A stretch of DNA of 64,000 nt from Streptomyces sp. AC512_CC834 (GCF_019049325.1 NZ_JAGMUO010000061.1:1-64000); one strand, 5' to 3'. Counted from the stretch's first letter, positions 19,796 through 28,761 are shown. Translations and numbers: made by a program. The notes: a model not told the origin generated them from the letters alone.

Positions 19796-20399
19796 TGCCG
19801 CGGCAGGGGCTCCCGCGGTCCCCGAGGTTCCCGTCCCGCAGGATCCGGCCGCGGCCGGCGCACCGGAGCGGTTCACGCTCTTCTCCCGCTGGCTGCACTG
19901 GGTGATGGCCGTCCTCGTCGTGGCCATGCTCTTCATCGGCGCGGGCATGGTGGCCTCCCTGGCCGACTACCGCTTCCTGGTGTCGGTGCACAAACCCCTG
20001 GGCATGGCCGTTCTCCTCCTCGCGGTGATCCGGCTGGTGAACAGGTTCACCCATCGTGCGCCCCCGCACCCCCGGTCGATGGGCCGGGGCGAACGCAGGG
20101 CGGCCCTGGCGTCCGAGTGCCTGATGTACGGCCTGATGGTGTCCCAGCCGCTGGTCGGCTGGGCCATGGTGTCGGCGTCCGACACACCGTTCGTCGTGGC
20201 CGGCGTGCACATACCTCCCATCGCGCCGGCGGACCCGTCGCTCTACTCCGGCCTGCACGAGACCCACCTGGTGCTCGGCTACGCGCTGTTCATCCTCTTC
20301 ACCCTGCACATGCTGGCCGTTCTGGTCCACGCCCTGGTGCTGCGGGACGGGCTTCTCGGCCGGATGGCCCTGTGGAGGACCTCCCGCAAAAGCGGGTGA
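19788..20399 (+). CDS. cytochrome b561
   Basis: The protein has 203 residues. Four membrane helices carry haem-ligand histidines in RWLHWVMAVL (His37), SVHKPLGMAV, ETHLVLGY and FTLHMLAVLVHAL, as in the prokaryotic YodB-type cytochrome b561 family. It should pass electrons across the membrane, and the overlap with the upstream catalase-like gene suggests it is that enzyme's redox partner. The paired arrangement of SrpA-type catalase and b561 is known in several bacteria. Confidence 0.93.
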   Translation: MTDAAAGAPAVPEVPVPQDPAAAGAPERFTLFSRWLHWVMAVLVVAMLFIGAGMVASLADYRFLVSVHKPLGMAVLLLAVIRLVNRFTHRAPPHPRSMGRGERRAALASECLMYGLMVSQPLVGWAMVSASDTPFVVAGVHIPPIAPADPSLYSGLHETHLVLGYALFILFTLHMLAVLVHALVLRDGLLGRMALWRTSRKSG

Positions 20400-20436
20400 G
20401 AGCGGGTCGCACCGTGTGGGATCACGACTGCGGGGC

Positions 20437-20467
20437 GACGGCCCGCCGGCCGAGCCGGCGGGCCGTC
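20437..20467. terminator. strong bidirectional terminator
   Basis: Perfect 14-bp stem (20437-20450 with 20454-20467) and a three-base loop between the convergent b561 and beta-propeller genes. Confidence 0.85.
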
Positions 20468-20493
20468 GCGCGGGACCGGTGATCCCGACGGGG

Positions 20494-21618
20494 TCAGCTC
20501 TCGCCGAGGAGGTCGATCACCTCACGGCTCTGCACGTCGATCTTTGCGATGGTCAGGTCCTTGTTGAGCACCCAGGCGGTCTGCGAGTCGGCGCTGAAGC
20601 TGATCGCCTGGCGGGGACCCTTCAGGTCGCCCTTCGGGCCGCTCTTCACGGTGCCGATCACGGAGTTGTCCTCCGTCTTCACGGCGGTCAGCGTGTTGTC
20701 CGCCATGTTCCCGGAGAGCAGGACCGACCCGTTGGGGGAGAGCGCGGCACCGTAGGGCTTGTCGCCCACGTGGACGCTGGTCCTCTCGCCGGAGACCAGG
20801 TTGATGACGGAGATCTCGTCGGACTCGCTGTTGGCCGCGTACAGCCGGTCGCCGGCGCGGTTGACGGACACCGCGCGCAGGCCCTTGAAGTCGCCGATCG
20901 TTTCCGGATCGGCGTCCTTGTTCTTGAGGTCGACGATCGAGACCTCGCCCTCGCCGTAGTTGGTGACGTACAGCTTGTCACCCGCGTACGAGAGCTTGGT
21001 GCCCTGCCGCGGCTCGTGGAAGCCGGTGAGGACGTCCGTCGGCCTGTTGTTCTCGAGGTCGACGATCGTGACGGTGTCCGCCGCCGCGTTGTTGGCGTAC
21101 AGCCACTTGCCGTCCCTGCTCTGCGCGGTGCCGAACACACCGGCGCCGAGCGGCAGACGCTCCTTGACGTGGAAGCCGAACATGGAGATGCGGTCCACGA
21201 CACCGCGCGCGCTGTCGGACACGGTGAAGCTCTTGCTGTCCGGCGCGAACAGGATGTTGCGCGGGCTGACGTAGCCCTTGATCTCGGCGACCTTGCGACC
21301 GCTCGGCACGTGGATCACGACGAGGTGGTCCGAGTAGGAGTTCGTCGCCACGGCGAACTGCTCGTTGGGGCTGACCGCCAGGGTGTTGTTGGTGGCGTCG
21401 ACGGTGGGGTCTTGGTCCTTGGGATCGTCGGGGTTCTCGGTCTCGATCTTGCTGGTGTAGGCGCCGAAGTCCACCACGGTGGTGGTGAACCCCTTCGACG
21501 ACGACTTCTTCTCCGGCGCGTCCGCGCTGGCCGTGGTCACCGCCGCGCCGGACAGGGCGAGCGCGGCGAGCGCGGTGGTGGCGATCATCGTCCGGCGCGT
21601 GGTCCTGAGGCGTTTCAC
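20494..21618 (-). CDS. secreted YncE-like beta-propeller protein
   Basis: The chain is 374 residues long, from GTG 21618 with AAGGAGA nine bases upstream. A longer open frame reaches 21738 but has no signal-like start. The signal peptide is KRLRTTRRTMIATTALAALALSG with a cut near TASA. The rest is a series of seven-bladed-propeller repeats with recurring AVSPNGS/LYAANSESDEISVI/VTNYGEGEVSIVDL patterns, as in YncE/surface-layer WD-like proteins. Such proteins bind ligands or surfaces and lack an obvious active site. It is transcribed toward the terminator at 20437. Confidence 0.85.
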   Translation of the reverse strand: MKRLRTTRRTMIATTALAALALSGAAVTTASADAPEKKSSSKGFTTTVVDFGAYTSKIETENPDDPKDQDPTVDATNNTLAVSPNEQFAVATNSYSDHLVVIHVPSGRKVAEIKGYVSPRNILFAPDSKSFTVSDSARGVVDRISMFGFHVKERLPLGAGVFGTAQSRDGKWLYANNAAADTVTIVDLENNRPTDVLTGFHEPRQGTKLSYAGDKLYVTNYGEGEVSIVDLKNKDADPETIGDFKGLRAVSVNRAGDRLYAANSESDEISVINLVSGERTSVHVGDKPYGAALSPNGSVLLSGNMADNTLTAVKTEDNSVIGTVKSGPKGDLKGPRQAISFSADSQTAWVLNKDLTIAKIDVQSREVIDLLGES

Positions 21619-21803
21619 CTGGGCTGTCTCCTTGATCTGGGTGTCCCCCGTCGCGCATGACCGGTCCCGGGCGCTTTTGGCGCCGGAGTCGTCAAAGGAC
21701 AGGTTCGCGTGCTCTGTCGGCTCTGCAACTGTTGTCATGAAGTGATACGCGGTGGTGTCCCGTGGTGTTGAAGGAGAAGTGGATCAATTCGGGTCCGCCA
21801 CCT

Positions 21804-21902
21804 CTACGCGTCCCGGTACGGCTCGTCGCCGGCGCAGTCCTCGAAGTCCATGTGGTGCCAGGCGTCTTCGCCGGTGAAGTCGGTGCGGCTCAGCCCAGTC
21901 AC
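21804..21902 (-). CDS. possible acidic 32-residue ORF
   Basis: GTG-initiated frame just downstream of the chimeric transposase stop, ending in TAG. The peptide is rich in Asp/Glu and aromatic residues (TDFTGEDAWHHMDFEDCAG), unlike random GC-rich DNA. It could be a small gene or the tail of whatever gene the insertion element disrupted. No ribosome site is visible. Confidence 0.3.
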   Translation of the reverse strand: MTGLSRTDFTGEDAWHHMDFEDCAGDEPYRDA

Positions 21903-21910
21903 TCGACGGT

Positions 21911-23401
21911 TCAGACAGTCGGCCGACTTCGCAGCGGCACGACGACCTCTCGGCCGGTGGCCTTCCCACCGAGCCGGAAGAACTTCACCTGGCCCTCATT
22001 GTGCGTGTGCTCGAGCCAACCATCCGCTTCCAGCTCGCGACGAGCGCGCGAGAAGTGCGGGGCAGGTACGTCTATCCGTTCGGCGAGCTCAGCCGCGAGT
22101 TCGGCGAAGTCCCTGATGCAGGCGGCCAGTTGAGTCATCTCATGGCAGGCGGCGGTGAGCCGGGCCAGAAGATCGCGATACTCGGCCTTGAGGTTGTCGG
22201 GCCGGGTGAGCAGCATCCGAGCGAGGCGGCGCGGGGAGATGTGGCTGCGGTCGGGATCCGCACGGCCCTGGTTGATGTACTTGTGCAGGAGGTTCAGGCA
22301 GCCGGTGAACCCGAGGGCCTTGATCTCTTCGAAGAGGTGCCGGACGGGGACGCCGGGTTCCTCGGCCCGGCGTTTGCGCAGGTGCTCGCGGTAAGGCTCG
22401 ACGAGGCTGGCGCGGTACTTGGGGACGCGGAGCATGTGCTCGGGCCGGTCGGCTCGCGCGTAGCGTTTGACGGTGTTCAGGGCCAGTTCCAGGCGGCGGG
22501 CGCATTCGAGCAGGCCCACGCCCTGATCGGGCAGGCCGTGGGCCTGGTGCCAGCGTTCCAGGGTCGTCTGCGCGCGGGGTCCCTCGTAGATGGGCGCGTC
22601 CAGCACGGCGGCCCAGCAGGTGCTGTGCGCCTTGACCTCGCTCAAGACGGCTTCGCACAAGTTGTGCCACAGATGCCACCGATCACCGGCCTGCGTCGCA
22701 CGGGGCAGGGCACGGCGGATGGCCTCGGCGTAGGTCGCGGAGCCGTCGCGGCACACGACGTCGATGCCCGGATGCTCACGTAGCCACGCCTCCAGGGTGA
22801 CTGCCGTGCGGTCGGGCAGCACGTCGATCCGCTCATGCGTCTCGCATCGATGATCACGGTGGCGTAGCGGTGCCGCCGGCGCAGAGCGAAGTCGTCGACG
22901 CCGATCACACGGGGCGTCCGCCCTACGGGCAGCGGGATGCGCAACAGGGCACGCAGAGCCGTGTGACGCGAGACGCCCCGCCGCGGGCATCGCCGGCAAA
23001 CGTGCCCCCGCCCGGCCCGCCAACTCCTTGACCACGGCCTTGACTTGCCTGGTCAGGCGGGTGGTGCGTCGCTGGTATCGGTCCAGGACTCCGGGCACCT
23101 GCTCGCGGAACGTATGTCGGCAGCCGCGAGTGGGGCACACCAGACGCCGCACCCGCACACGGACCACCACCCGTCGGCTGTCGACCGGTACGTCAGCCAC
23201 AGTCCGCCAGTGGTAGCCGGGCACGCGCCCCGACGACGCCCCGCACACCGGGCAGACCGCCGTGTCCTGCGGCGTTCGTGCCCGCACCACGATCCGCTCG
23301 CCCTCGTCGGCGACATCCGCGACGACCAGCGGGGACAGGCCCGAAAACACCATCTGGACAAGCTCGTTGACATCTTTCACGTGACTATCAACGAACCTCA
23401 C
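21911..23401 (-). pseudogene. ISL3-family transposase, frameshifted and chimeric
   Basis: The N-terminus has the ISL3 zinc-finger pattern (CPVCGASSG ... CPTRGCRHTF) and LDRYQRRTTRLT. From about 22990 to 22848 the true protein lies in another frame: SRHTALRALLRIPLPVGR and VIGVDDFALRRRHRYATV, with the first catalytic Asp. It then returns to the first frame at ETHERIDVLPDRTA, so two opposite one-base shifts are present. The second Asp is in VVCRDGS. After CHEMTQLAACIRDFAEL the ISL3 sequence stops, and the last 60 or so residues (ERIDVPAPHFSRARRELEAD-GWLEH) read as a winged-helix protein instead. The region with the third catalytic residue (Glu) is therefore missing, and the element is inactive. 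Confidence 0.85.
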
Positions 23402-23435
23402 GACTCTCCGTCACCACCGAATGTGAGACAGAGCC
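21911..23435 (-). mobile_element. truncated ISL3-type insertion sequence
   Basis: The end beside the transposase start is preserved. On the minus strand it begins GGCTCTGTCTCACATTCGG at 23435, the usual ISL3 terminal form. The opposite end and its inverted repeat were lost when the transposase 3' part was replaced near 22095, so no target duplication can be identified. Confidence 0.65.
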
Positions 23436-23649
23436 GAACGTTTTACAGTCCCCCTCATGGACCACGGCGGCCAGACACGCGACGGCGAACTCCGACTCGA
23501 GCGCCTCCTCGAATCCATCCCCTGGGCCCACCGCTCCTGAACACCCGCCGACCATGCCCACCAGGTACCGCGGTGCCGGCGGCCCCGTGCCTCCGGCACC
23601 CGCGCACCGCGCCGCCGCGCGGAGCCGTCGTCCGGGTCGAGACGTGCGA
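23436..23649. other. short stretch beside the IS end
   Basis: No convincing gene. Reading frames here are open on both strands but short, without family resemblance or a ribosome site. Confidence 0.3.
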
Positions 23650-24528
23650 CTAGGCCAACGGTTCCCAGGCGAAGGCGTCCCCGGCACGCCGCACCCGGCC
23701 GAAGGGGACGTCGGCGAAGTGGATGCCGAATCCGACGATGCCCTCGTCGGCGAGCCGGCCGAGCACCTCGCGCCGGAGTCCGGCCGACACGTCGGGCGCC
23801 GGTTCGCCCACGATCGCCCAGTCCGGGTGCGCGACCTGCGCCGGGGAGTGCAGGACGTCGGCGAACGCGAGCAGGCGGTCGTCGCCGGAGGTCACCTCGT
23901 ATCCCATTTGCCCGGCCGTGTGACCGGGCAGCGCTACGGCGCGCACTCCAGGGAACACCTCGTCCCCGTCCGAGACGGCACGCACCCGCGGAGCGAGTGC
24001 GTCCGCGACCTGCTCCGTCACTCCGAACGTCGTGTGGCGGTCCTCCCACTCCCGGTGCGAGACGAGGTACGCCGCGTGCCCGAAGGCGGGGTGGGAGCCG
24101 CCCGGCTCCGGGTGCGCGGCCCAGCCCAGGTGCTCGACGTGGAGGTGGGTGATCGCAACCGCCTCGATCTCGTGCGGACTGCGTCCGAGCGTGGCGAGGC
24201 TCTCCAGGAGCGAACCGCCGTACATCGACGCCATGCCGTGTTCCATCATGGAAACCGGCTCGGTGAACGGCCCGTAGCCGGCGTCGACCAGCATGGCTCG
24301 CTCACCATGTTCGATCAGCAGACCGCCGGCGCTGATCGTCAACCAGCCGGACGGGTCCAAGTACTGGCCGTTCCGTGCCCATGTCTCGTCCGACGTCGCC
24401 GGGAAGAGGCTGCGCGGAACCATCTTGACCGCTCCGTCCGGCACGTAACTCACGCTCAGCTCGCCCACCCGCAGCGAACGGATGCGTGCCGGCCGACGCA
24501 GCCGATCCTCGGTGTCCAGGTTCCTCAC
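23650..24528 (-). CDS. MBL-fold metallohydrolase
   Basis: The protein has 292 residues. The tandem GTGs at 24531/24528 have AGGAG close upstream. Metallo-beta-lactamase-fold motifs are THLHVEHLGW (the HxHxDH motif with Glu in place of Asp), the GHTAGQMGY His, and ADVLHSPAQ with the bridging Asp. The overall pattern (SMMEHGMASMYGGSL, YLVSHREWED) resembles the quorum-quenching-lactonase/arylsulfatase-like group, so it probably hydrolyses a small ester or lactone in the cytoplasm. It diverges from a PadR regulator, with shared palindromes between them. Confidence 0.85.
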   Translation of the reverse strand: MRNLDTEDRLRRPARIRSLRVGELSVSYVPDGAVKMVPRSLFPATSDETWARNGQYLDPSGWLTISAGGLLIEHGERAMLVDAGYGPFTEPVSMMEHGMASMYGGSLLESLATLGRSPHEIEAVAITHLHVEHLGWAAHPEPGGSHPAFGHAAYLVSHREWEDRHTTFGVTEQVADALAPRVRAVSDGDEVFPGVRAVALPGHTAGQMGYEVTSGDDRLLAFADVLHSPAQVAHPDWAIVGEPAPDVSAGLRREVLGRLADEGIVGFGIHFADVPFGRVRRAGDAFAWEPLA

Positions 24529-24564
24529 CACTGCTCCTCTTCTCAATCGGCTACCCTCCATAAG

Positions 24565-24573
24565 ACTACTAGT
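24565..24573. promoter_or_regulatory. operator-like palindrome, copy 1
   Basis: ACTACTAGT, a perfect ACTA-N-TAGT palindrome inside a 14-bp box (24560-24573) that recurs at 24711-24724 with 12 of 14 bases the same. It lies just upstream of the MBL gene. Confidence 0.5.
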
Positions 24574-24715
24574 CCCGCTGCTAGGGGTGTTATGCCCTCT
24601 GTGTGAACTCGCCCGCATCGAGCTGCCTGTCAAATGTCGTGCACTGCCTGACTTTTGCTGAATCTCCCACGTCTCGGATCGGCGTGTGGCATGGAGAGTG
24701 GCCGCTGTCTATGAG

Positions 24716-24724
24716 ACTAATAGT
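24716..24724. promoter_or_regulatory. operator-like palindrome, copy 2
   Basis: ACTAATAGT, the second ACTA-N-TAGT site, about 59 bases before the PadR start. Two matching sites in the divergent promoter region suggest a dimeric repressor, most simply the PadR protein itself. Confidence 0.5.
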
Positions 24725-24782
24725 TGAACGAGGTGGTGACTTTCCGTGCACGGATGGGGTACCTGCCACCTATGCTTCGGTC

Positions 24783-25520
24783 ATGAAGGACAACAGCGAC
24801 ACGCCCCGGACGGGGGCCGACGGCGACGCAGCCACGGAGGACGAGGCGCCGCACGAGCCGCACCAGGCCGACGGGGAGCTGACCGCCACCGCGTACGCGG
24901 TCCTTGGAATCCTGTTCGTCAACGGTGAGATGCTCTCGGCGGGCGAGATCAAGCAACGGACGGCCTTCGCCCTGCGGTTCTTCTACTCGGCGCCGGCCGT
25001 CAGCCACATCCGCCGCGAACTGCGGCGGCTCCTTGCTCTGGGCCTGGTCCAGGACAGTGAGGTGTCACTGGGCGGATCGCGCCATGCTCAGGTGTTCCAC
25101 ATCACCCCGGCGGGCGAGAGCGCGCTCGGGCAATGGGTCGTCGAAGGGGACGACGACACCGTGACGGTCAAGGACCCCGTACTGCTCCGTGTCTTCCTCG
25201 GCCGCGGGGCGCCGCTGCCGAAGCTCCTCGCCCTCGTCGACGCCCGCCTGCGACGGGTGGACGAGGACATCCGCGATGTGGTCTGGGGGCACCGCCGCGC
25301 CGCGGAGATGGGGCTAATCCCGCACGAGGGCCGCAGGCACACCATGGCGGTGTCGCAGTACACCTTGCGAGCCCTGTACTTTGAGCAGGGCAACCTCCGC
25401 CAACTCCGCGACACCCTCGCGGGCTTCGACGACGAGGCCTTCCAGCGGGACGCCAGGTGGCCGCGTGAGGAACTTCCCTTCCGTCCCTCGGACTTCATCC
25501 GTGACCCGGGGCGGCAATAG
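24783..25520 (+). CDS. PadR-family transcriptional regulator
   Basis: The product has 245 residues from ATG 24783. After a 35-residue acidic tail comes the PadR winged helix (TATAYAVLGILFVNGEMLSAGEIKQR, VSHIRRELRRLLALG, ITPAGESALGQWV) and then a C-terminal helical dimerisation domain (Vir_act_alpha_C-like, about 125-215: YTLRALYFEQGNLRQLRDTL). It probably represses itself and the divergent MBL gene through the two ACTA-N-TAGT sites. The HIT and GMC genes downstream are oriented the same way and may belong to the regulon. Confidence 0.88.
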   Translation: MKDNSDTPRTGADGDAATEDEAPHEPHQADGELTATAYAVLGILFVNGEMLSAGEIKQRTAFALRFFYSAPAVSHIRRELRRLLALGLVQDSEVSLGGSRHAQVFHITPAGESALGQWVVEGDDDTVTVKDPVLLRVFLGRGAPLPKLLALVDARLRRVDEDIRDVVWGHRRAAEMGLIPHEGRRHTMAVSQYTLRALYFEQGNLRQLRDTLAGFDDEAFQRDARWPREELPFRPSDFIRDPGRQ

Positions 25521-25578
25521 GACTGGCCCGCATCCTCTGCGGAGGAGCCGTCCGCCGTATGTGAAAGGAACTTCAACC

Positions 25579-26013
25579 GTGCCCACTGTGTTCTCCCGCA
25601 TCATCGCCGGTGAGCTGCCCGGACGCTTTGTCTGGCAGGATCCCGAGGTCACCGCGTTCCTCACCGTCGCCCCCTTGCGGCCCGGCCACACCCTCGTCGT
25701 CCCCCGGCGCGAGATCGACCGGTGGACGGATGCCGACGGCCCGCTTCTGGCGCGGTGCATGGAGGTCGCCCAGGCCGTCGGGCAAGGAGTGCAGCGGGCC
25801 TGGGACGCCCCGCGGGCCGGCCTCGTCGTCGCGGGCTTCGAGGTGCCGCACCTGCACATCCATGTCGCTCCGGTCTGGGACATGTCCGACTTCGATTTCA
25901 CCAAGGCCAAGCCGGAGGAGGACCAGTCCGCACTGGACGACGCCGCGGAGAAGCTGCGTGCCGTCCTGCTCGAACTCGGTTATGAACAGGCCCGGGACAC
26001 CGACCGCGGCTGA
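25579..26013 (+). CDS. HIT-family protein
   Basis: The protein has 144 residues. GTG 25579 follows AAGGAA. It has the start FSRIIAGELPGRFVWQD, the GHTLVVPRREIDRW strand and the active-site triad HLHIHV of the histidine-triad superfamily (nucleotide phosphoramidate or AMP-lysine hydrolase type). It precedes the GMC oxidoreductase by 21 bases and is likely transcribed with it. A direct biochemical link between the two is not evident. Confidence 0.93.
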   Translation: MPTVFSRIIAGELPGRFVWQDPEVTAFLTVAPLRPGHTLVVPRREIDRWTDADGPLLARCMEVAQAVGQGVQRAWDAPRAGLVVAGFEVPHLHIHVAPVWDMSDFDFTKAKPEEDQSALDDAAEKLRAVLLELGYEQARDTDRG

Positions 26014-26034
26014 TACTCCAAGGAGACGCTGAAC

Positions 26035-27690
26035 ATGAGCAGCCACCCCGGACGTGCCGACGCCGCGGCGACCCCGACCCCGACCCCGGCCCCAACCTCG
26101 ACCACGGCCGCGACCACACACCGGCTCGCCCTCGCCGACCACCTGGACGACGGTGCCACGTGCGACTACATCGTGTGCGGCGCCGGTTCGTCGGGTTCCG
26201 TTCTCGCGGGCAGGCTCGCGGCCGATCCGGCCGTCACGGTACTGCTCGTCGAGAGCGGCGGCAGTGACGACGACGAGCGTGTCCGCAATCCCGACCTGTG
26301 GCCGGCCAACCTCGGCACCGAGCGCACCTGGGACCATGTCACGGAGCCGAACCACCATCTGAACGGACGCCGGCTCGCCTATGCCACCGGCCGCGGACTG
26401 GGCGGGGGAGGCGCCGTCAACGCGGGTGTGTGGGCCCGCGGCCACCGCACCGACTGGGACTCCTACGCCGAGGCCACGGGCGATCCCACGTGGGGCTACG
26501 CGCACGTACTGGAGCACTACCGCGGCATCGAGGACTGGCAGGGCGCGCCCGACCCCGAGCGCCGGGGCACCGGCGGGCCGATGCGGATACGGCCGTCGCA
26601 GGACGTGCATCCGCTCTTCACCGCCTTCCTCGACGGCGCAGAGGCCACCGGCATCCCCCGGTTCGGCAGTGCCAACGGCGCCTTGATGGAGGCGAACTCC
26701 GGTGGCGCCGTGCGGGACGAGAACATCCACGACGGCGTGCGCCAGACCCCCTTCCGCCGCTACGTCGCAGACCGTGTGGGGCAGCCGAACCTGACGGTAC
26801 TGCCGCACACGACGGTCTCCCGCGTCCTGGTCTCCGCAGGCCGGGCCCACGGCGTCGAGATCGTGCGCGACGGCAGGCCGCTGCGCGTCAACGCGTCGCA
26901 GGAGGTGGTGCTGTCCCTGGGCGCGCTGAGCACCCCGGCCGTGCTGATGCGGTCCGGGATCGGGGACGAACGCGAACTGCGGGACCTGGGCATCGCGGTG
27001 GTCCAGCACCTGCCCGGTGTCGGCCGCAACCTCGACGACCACATACGCCTGCCCTGCATGTGGGAGGCGACGGACGTACCACTGCCGGTGCCCACGCGAA
27101 GCCAGGCCGTCTGCTTCTGGGAGGACGAAACACGGCCGGGCGCACCGGAGTTCGTCATGTACCTCTCGCCTGCGCCGTCCGTCTCCGCCGAGAGCGCGGC
27201 CCAGTACCCGCCGCCGGAGCGGTGTTTCACCCTGATGCCTGCCATGCGCCCTCGCGCCGGCAGCCGCGGCCGGGTCCGCCTGGCGAGCACGGACCCGATG
27301 GCCGGACCGCGCATCGAGACGAACTTCCTCGCCGACCCCGACGACGTGCGCTCGGCCCTGTCCGCCGTGGCCATGGCCCGGGAGATCGGCAATTCCGCGG
27401 CGCTGCGCCCGTTCGTCGAGCGGGAGGTCTCCCCGGCGTCGTCGGTGACGGACACGGTGGAGGAGTTCGTGCGCGACGCCGTGGAAACCTTCTGGCACCA
27501 GTGCGGTACGTCCCGGATGGGACGGGACGAGGGAGCCGTCGTGGACGGGAGGCTCAAGGTGTACGGCATCGAGGGCCTGCGCGTCGCCGATGCCTCGGTG
27601 CTGCCCCATGTGACGGTCGCCAACACCGTGGCCCCTTCCATGGTGGTCGGTGAGCGGGCGGCCGAGATCCTCGCGGCCGAGCGGGGCTGA
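26035..27690 (+). CDS. GMC-family FAD oxidoreductase
   Basis: The protein has 551 residues, with ATG 26035 after AAGGAGA. A Thr/Pro/Ala-rich head (1-38) precedes the dinucleotide fold (DYIVCGAGSSGSVLAGRLA, 44-62), the GMC signature 1 region (GRGLGGGGAVNAGVWARG), FAD-contact segments (LSLGALSTPAVLMRSGIGD) and the C-terminal catalytic part FWHQCGTSRMG with the active-site His. The end (RVADASVLPHVTVANTVAPSM) is also conserved. The family oxidises alcohols (choline, glucose, aryl-alcohol and others). The substrate here is not predictable. Confidence 0.93.
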   Translation: MSSHPGRADAAATPTPTPAPTSTTAATTHRLALADHLDDGATCDYIVCGAGSSGSVLAGRLAADPAVTVLLVESGGSDDDERVRNPDLWPANLGTERTWDHVTEPNHHLNGRRLAYATGRGLGGGGAVNAGVWARGHRTDWDSYAEATGDPTWGYAHVLEHYRGIEDWQGAPDPERRGTGGPMRIRPSQDVHPLFTAFLDGAEATGIPRFGSANGALMEANSGGAVRDENIHDGVRQTPFRRYVADRVGQPNLTVLPHTTVSRVLVSAGRAHGVEIVRDGRPLRVNASQEVVLSLGALSTPAVLMRSGIGDERELRDLGIAVVQHLPGVGRNLDDHIRLPCMWEATDVPLPVPTRSQAVCFWEDETRPGAPEFVMYLSPAPSVSAESAAQYPPPERCFTLMPAMRPRAGSRGRVRLASTDPMAGPRIETNFLADPDDVRSALSAVAMAREIGNSAALRPFVEREVSPASSVTDTVEEFVRDAVETFWHQCGTSRMGRDEGAVVDGRLKVYGIEGLRVADASVLPHVTVANTVAPSMVVGERAAEILAAERG

Positions 27691-27870
27691 TGAGGGGCCG
27701 GTCCGCAGGACGGGCCGATCGGGCGGCGTCGTCGCGGGCAGCGGCGCCGGCCCCGTCCTGCCCGCCGTACTGGAGGGTTGTCCGTGAGATCCACCCGTGA
27801 CGACCATCGGGGGACCGACTGGGCCACCCTCCCGCCGTGGAGTCCTCAACGGCCGTGCGAATCTGGGCAG

Positions 27871-28761
27871 ATGGACCGTGAGTACCCCGCCAGTGCGTCG
27901 CTGGCGGAGTTCCTCCGCTCCGCCCGGTCGCGCCTCACCCCGCAGAAGGCGGGGCTCGACGACGTCGGCCCGGGCCGACGCCGTGTGTCCGGACTACGCC
28001 GGGAGGAACTCGCCGGGCTGGCAGGTGTGAGCGTGGACTACTGCACCCGCCTCGAACAGGGCCGCAGCCGCAGCGCCTCAGCAGAGGTCCTCGACGCGCT
28101 CGCCACCGCCCTGCAGCTGGACGACGCCGAGCGCGGCCACCTGCATACCCTCGCCGGGCCACAGCCGGTCCGGCCCCGCCGTCCCCGCCCCCAGCGAGTG
28201 CACCGTGCCACCCGGGACCTGCTGGACACCCTCCAGCAGGCCGGCCGCCCGGGCTTCGTCCTGGGACGACGCCTTGACGTGCTGGCCCACAACGAGCTCG
28301 CAGGACGCCTGATCACGGACTTTCAGGCGCTCCCCACGGCCGAACGGAACCAGGCCCGCTTCGTCTTCCTCGACCCGCACGCGCGCGAACTGTACCGGGA
28401 CTGGTCTCGCGTCGCCGCCGACACCGCCGCCATGCTCCGCCTCGACGCGGGCCGCCACCCGGACGATCCCGCCCTGAGCAGCCTGGTCGGTGAGTTGTCC
28501 ATACGCAGCAGGGACTTCAGCCGGTTCTGGGCGGACGCCGAGGTCCACCGGCGTGCGACCGGCACCAGGGCCTACCACCACCCCCTCATGGGCGAGGTCA
28601 CCGTCACCTGCCAGGCCCTCAATCCCGTGGACGACCCGGACCAGACCCTCTTCGTCTACGGCACCGAGCACGGGAGCCCGTCCGAGACCTCCCTGCGCCT
28701 GCTGGCCCAATGGACCGACACCGGCGGCGTCGCGACGCAAGCCCCCGGAGCCCACGACTGA
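27871..28761 (+). CDS. XRE regulator with MmyB-like ligand-binding domain
   Basis: The chain is 296 residues long. ATG 27871 (MDREYPASASLAEFLRSA) was chosen by family length; a longer frame to 27778 lacks the domain start. Helix-turn-helix is at about 38-90 (RRVSGLRREELAGLAGVS, YCTRLEQGRSRSAS), and the MmyB-like PAS-related domain at about 110-275 (GFVLGRRLDVLAHN, NQARFVFLDP, LVGELSIRSRDFSRFW). This type usually controls one adjacent enzyme, here probably the esterase gene 70 bases downstream. Confidence 0.9.
   Translation: MDREYPASASLAEFLRSARSRLTPQKAGLDDVGPGRRRVSGLRREELAGLAGVSVDYCTRLEQGRSRSASAEVLDALATALQLDDAERGHLHTLAGPQPVRPRRPRPQRVHRATRDLLDTLQQAGRPGFVLGRRLDVLAHNELAGRLITDFQALPTAERNQARFVFLDPHARELYRDWSRVAADTAAMLRLDAGRHPDDPALSSLVGELSIRSRDFSRFWADAEVHRRATGTRAYHHPLMGEVTVTCQALNPVDDPDQTLFVYGTEHGSPSETSLRLLAQWTDTGGVATQAPGAHD

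Noticed and set aside
21720..21740. GGCTCTG near 21720 as the second end of the ISL3 element
   Set aside because: Only the first seven bases match the true end at 23435, the flanks show no target duplication, and the transposase tail is replaced well before this point.
23458..23541. 27-codon frame beside the IS end
   Set aside because: Short, without ribosome site or homology; open by chance.
25573..27849. 758-codon minus-strand frame opposite the HIT and GMC genes
   Set aside because: Shadow frame; the plus-strand genes carry complete family motifs.
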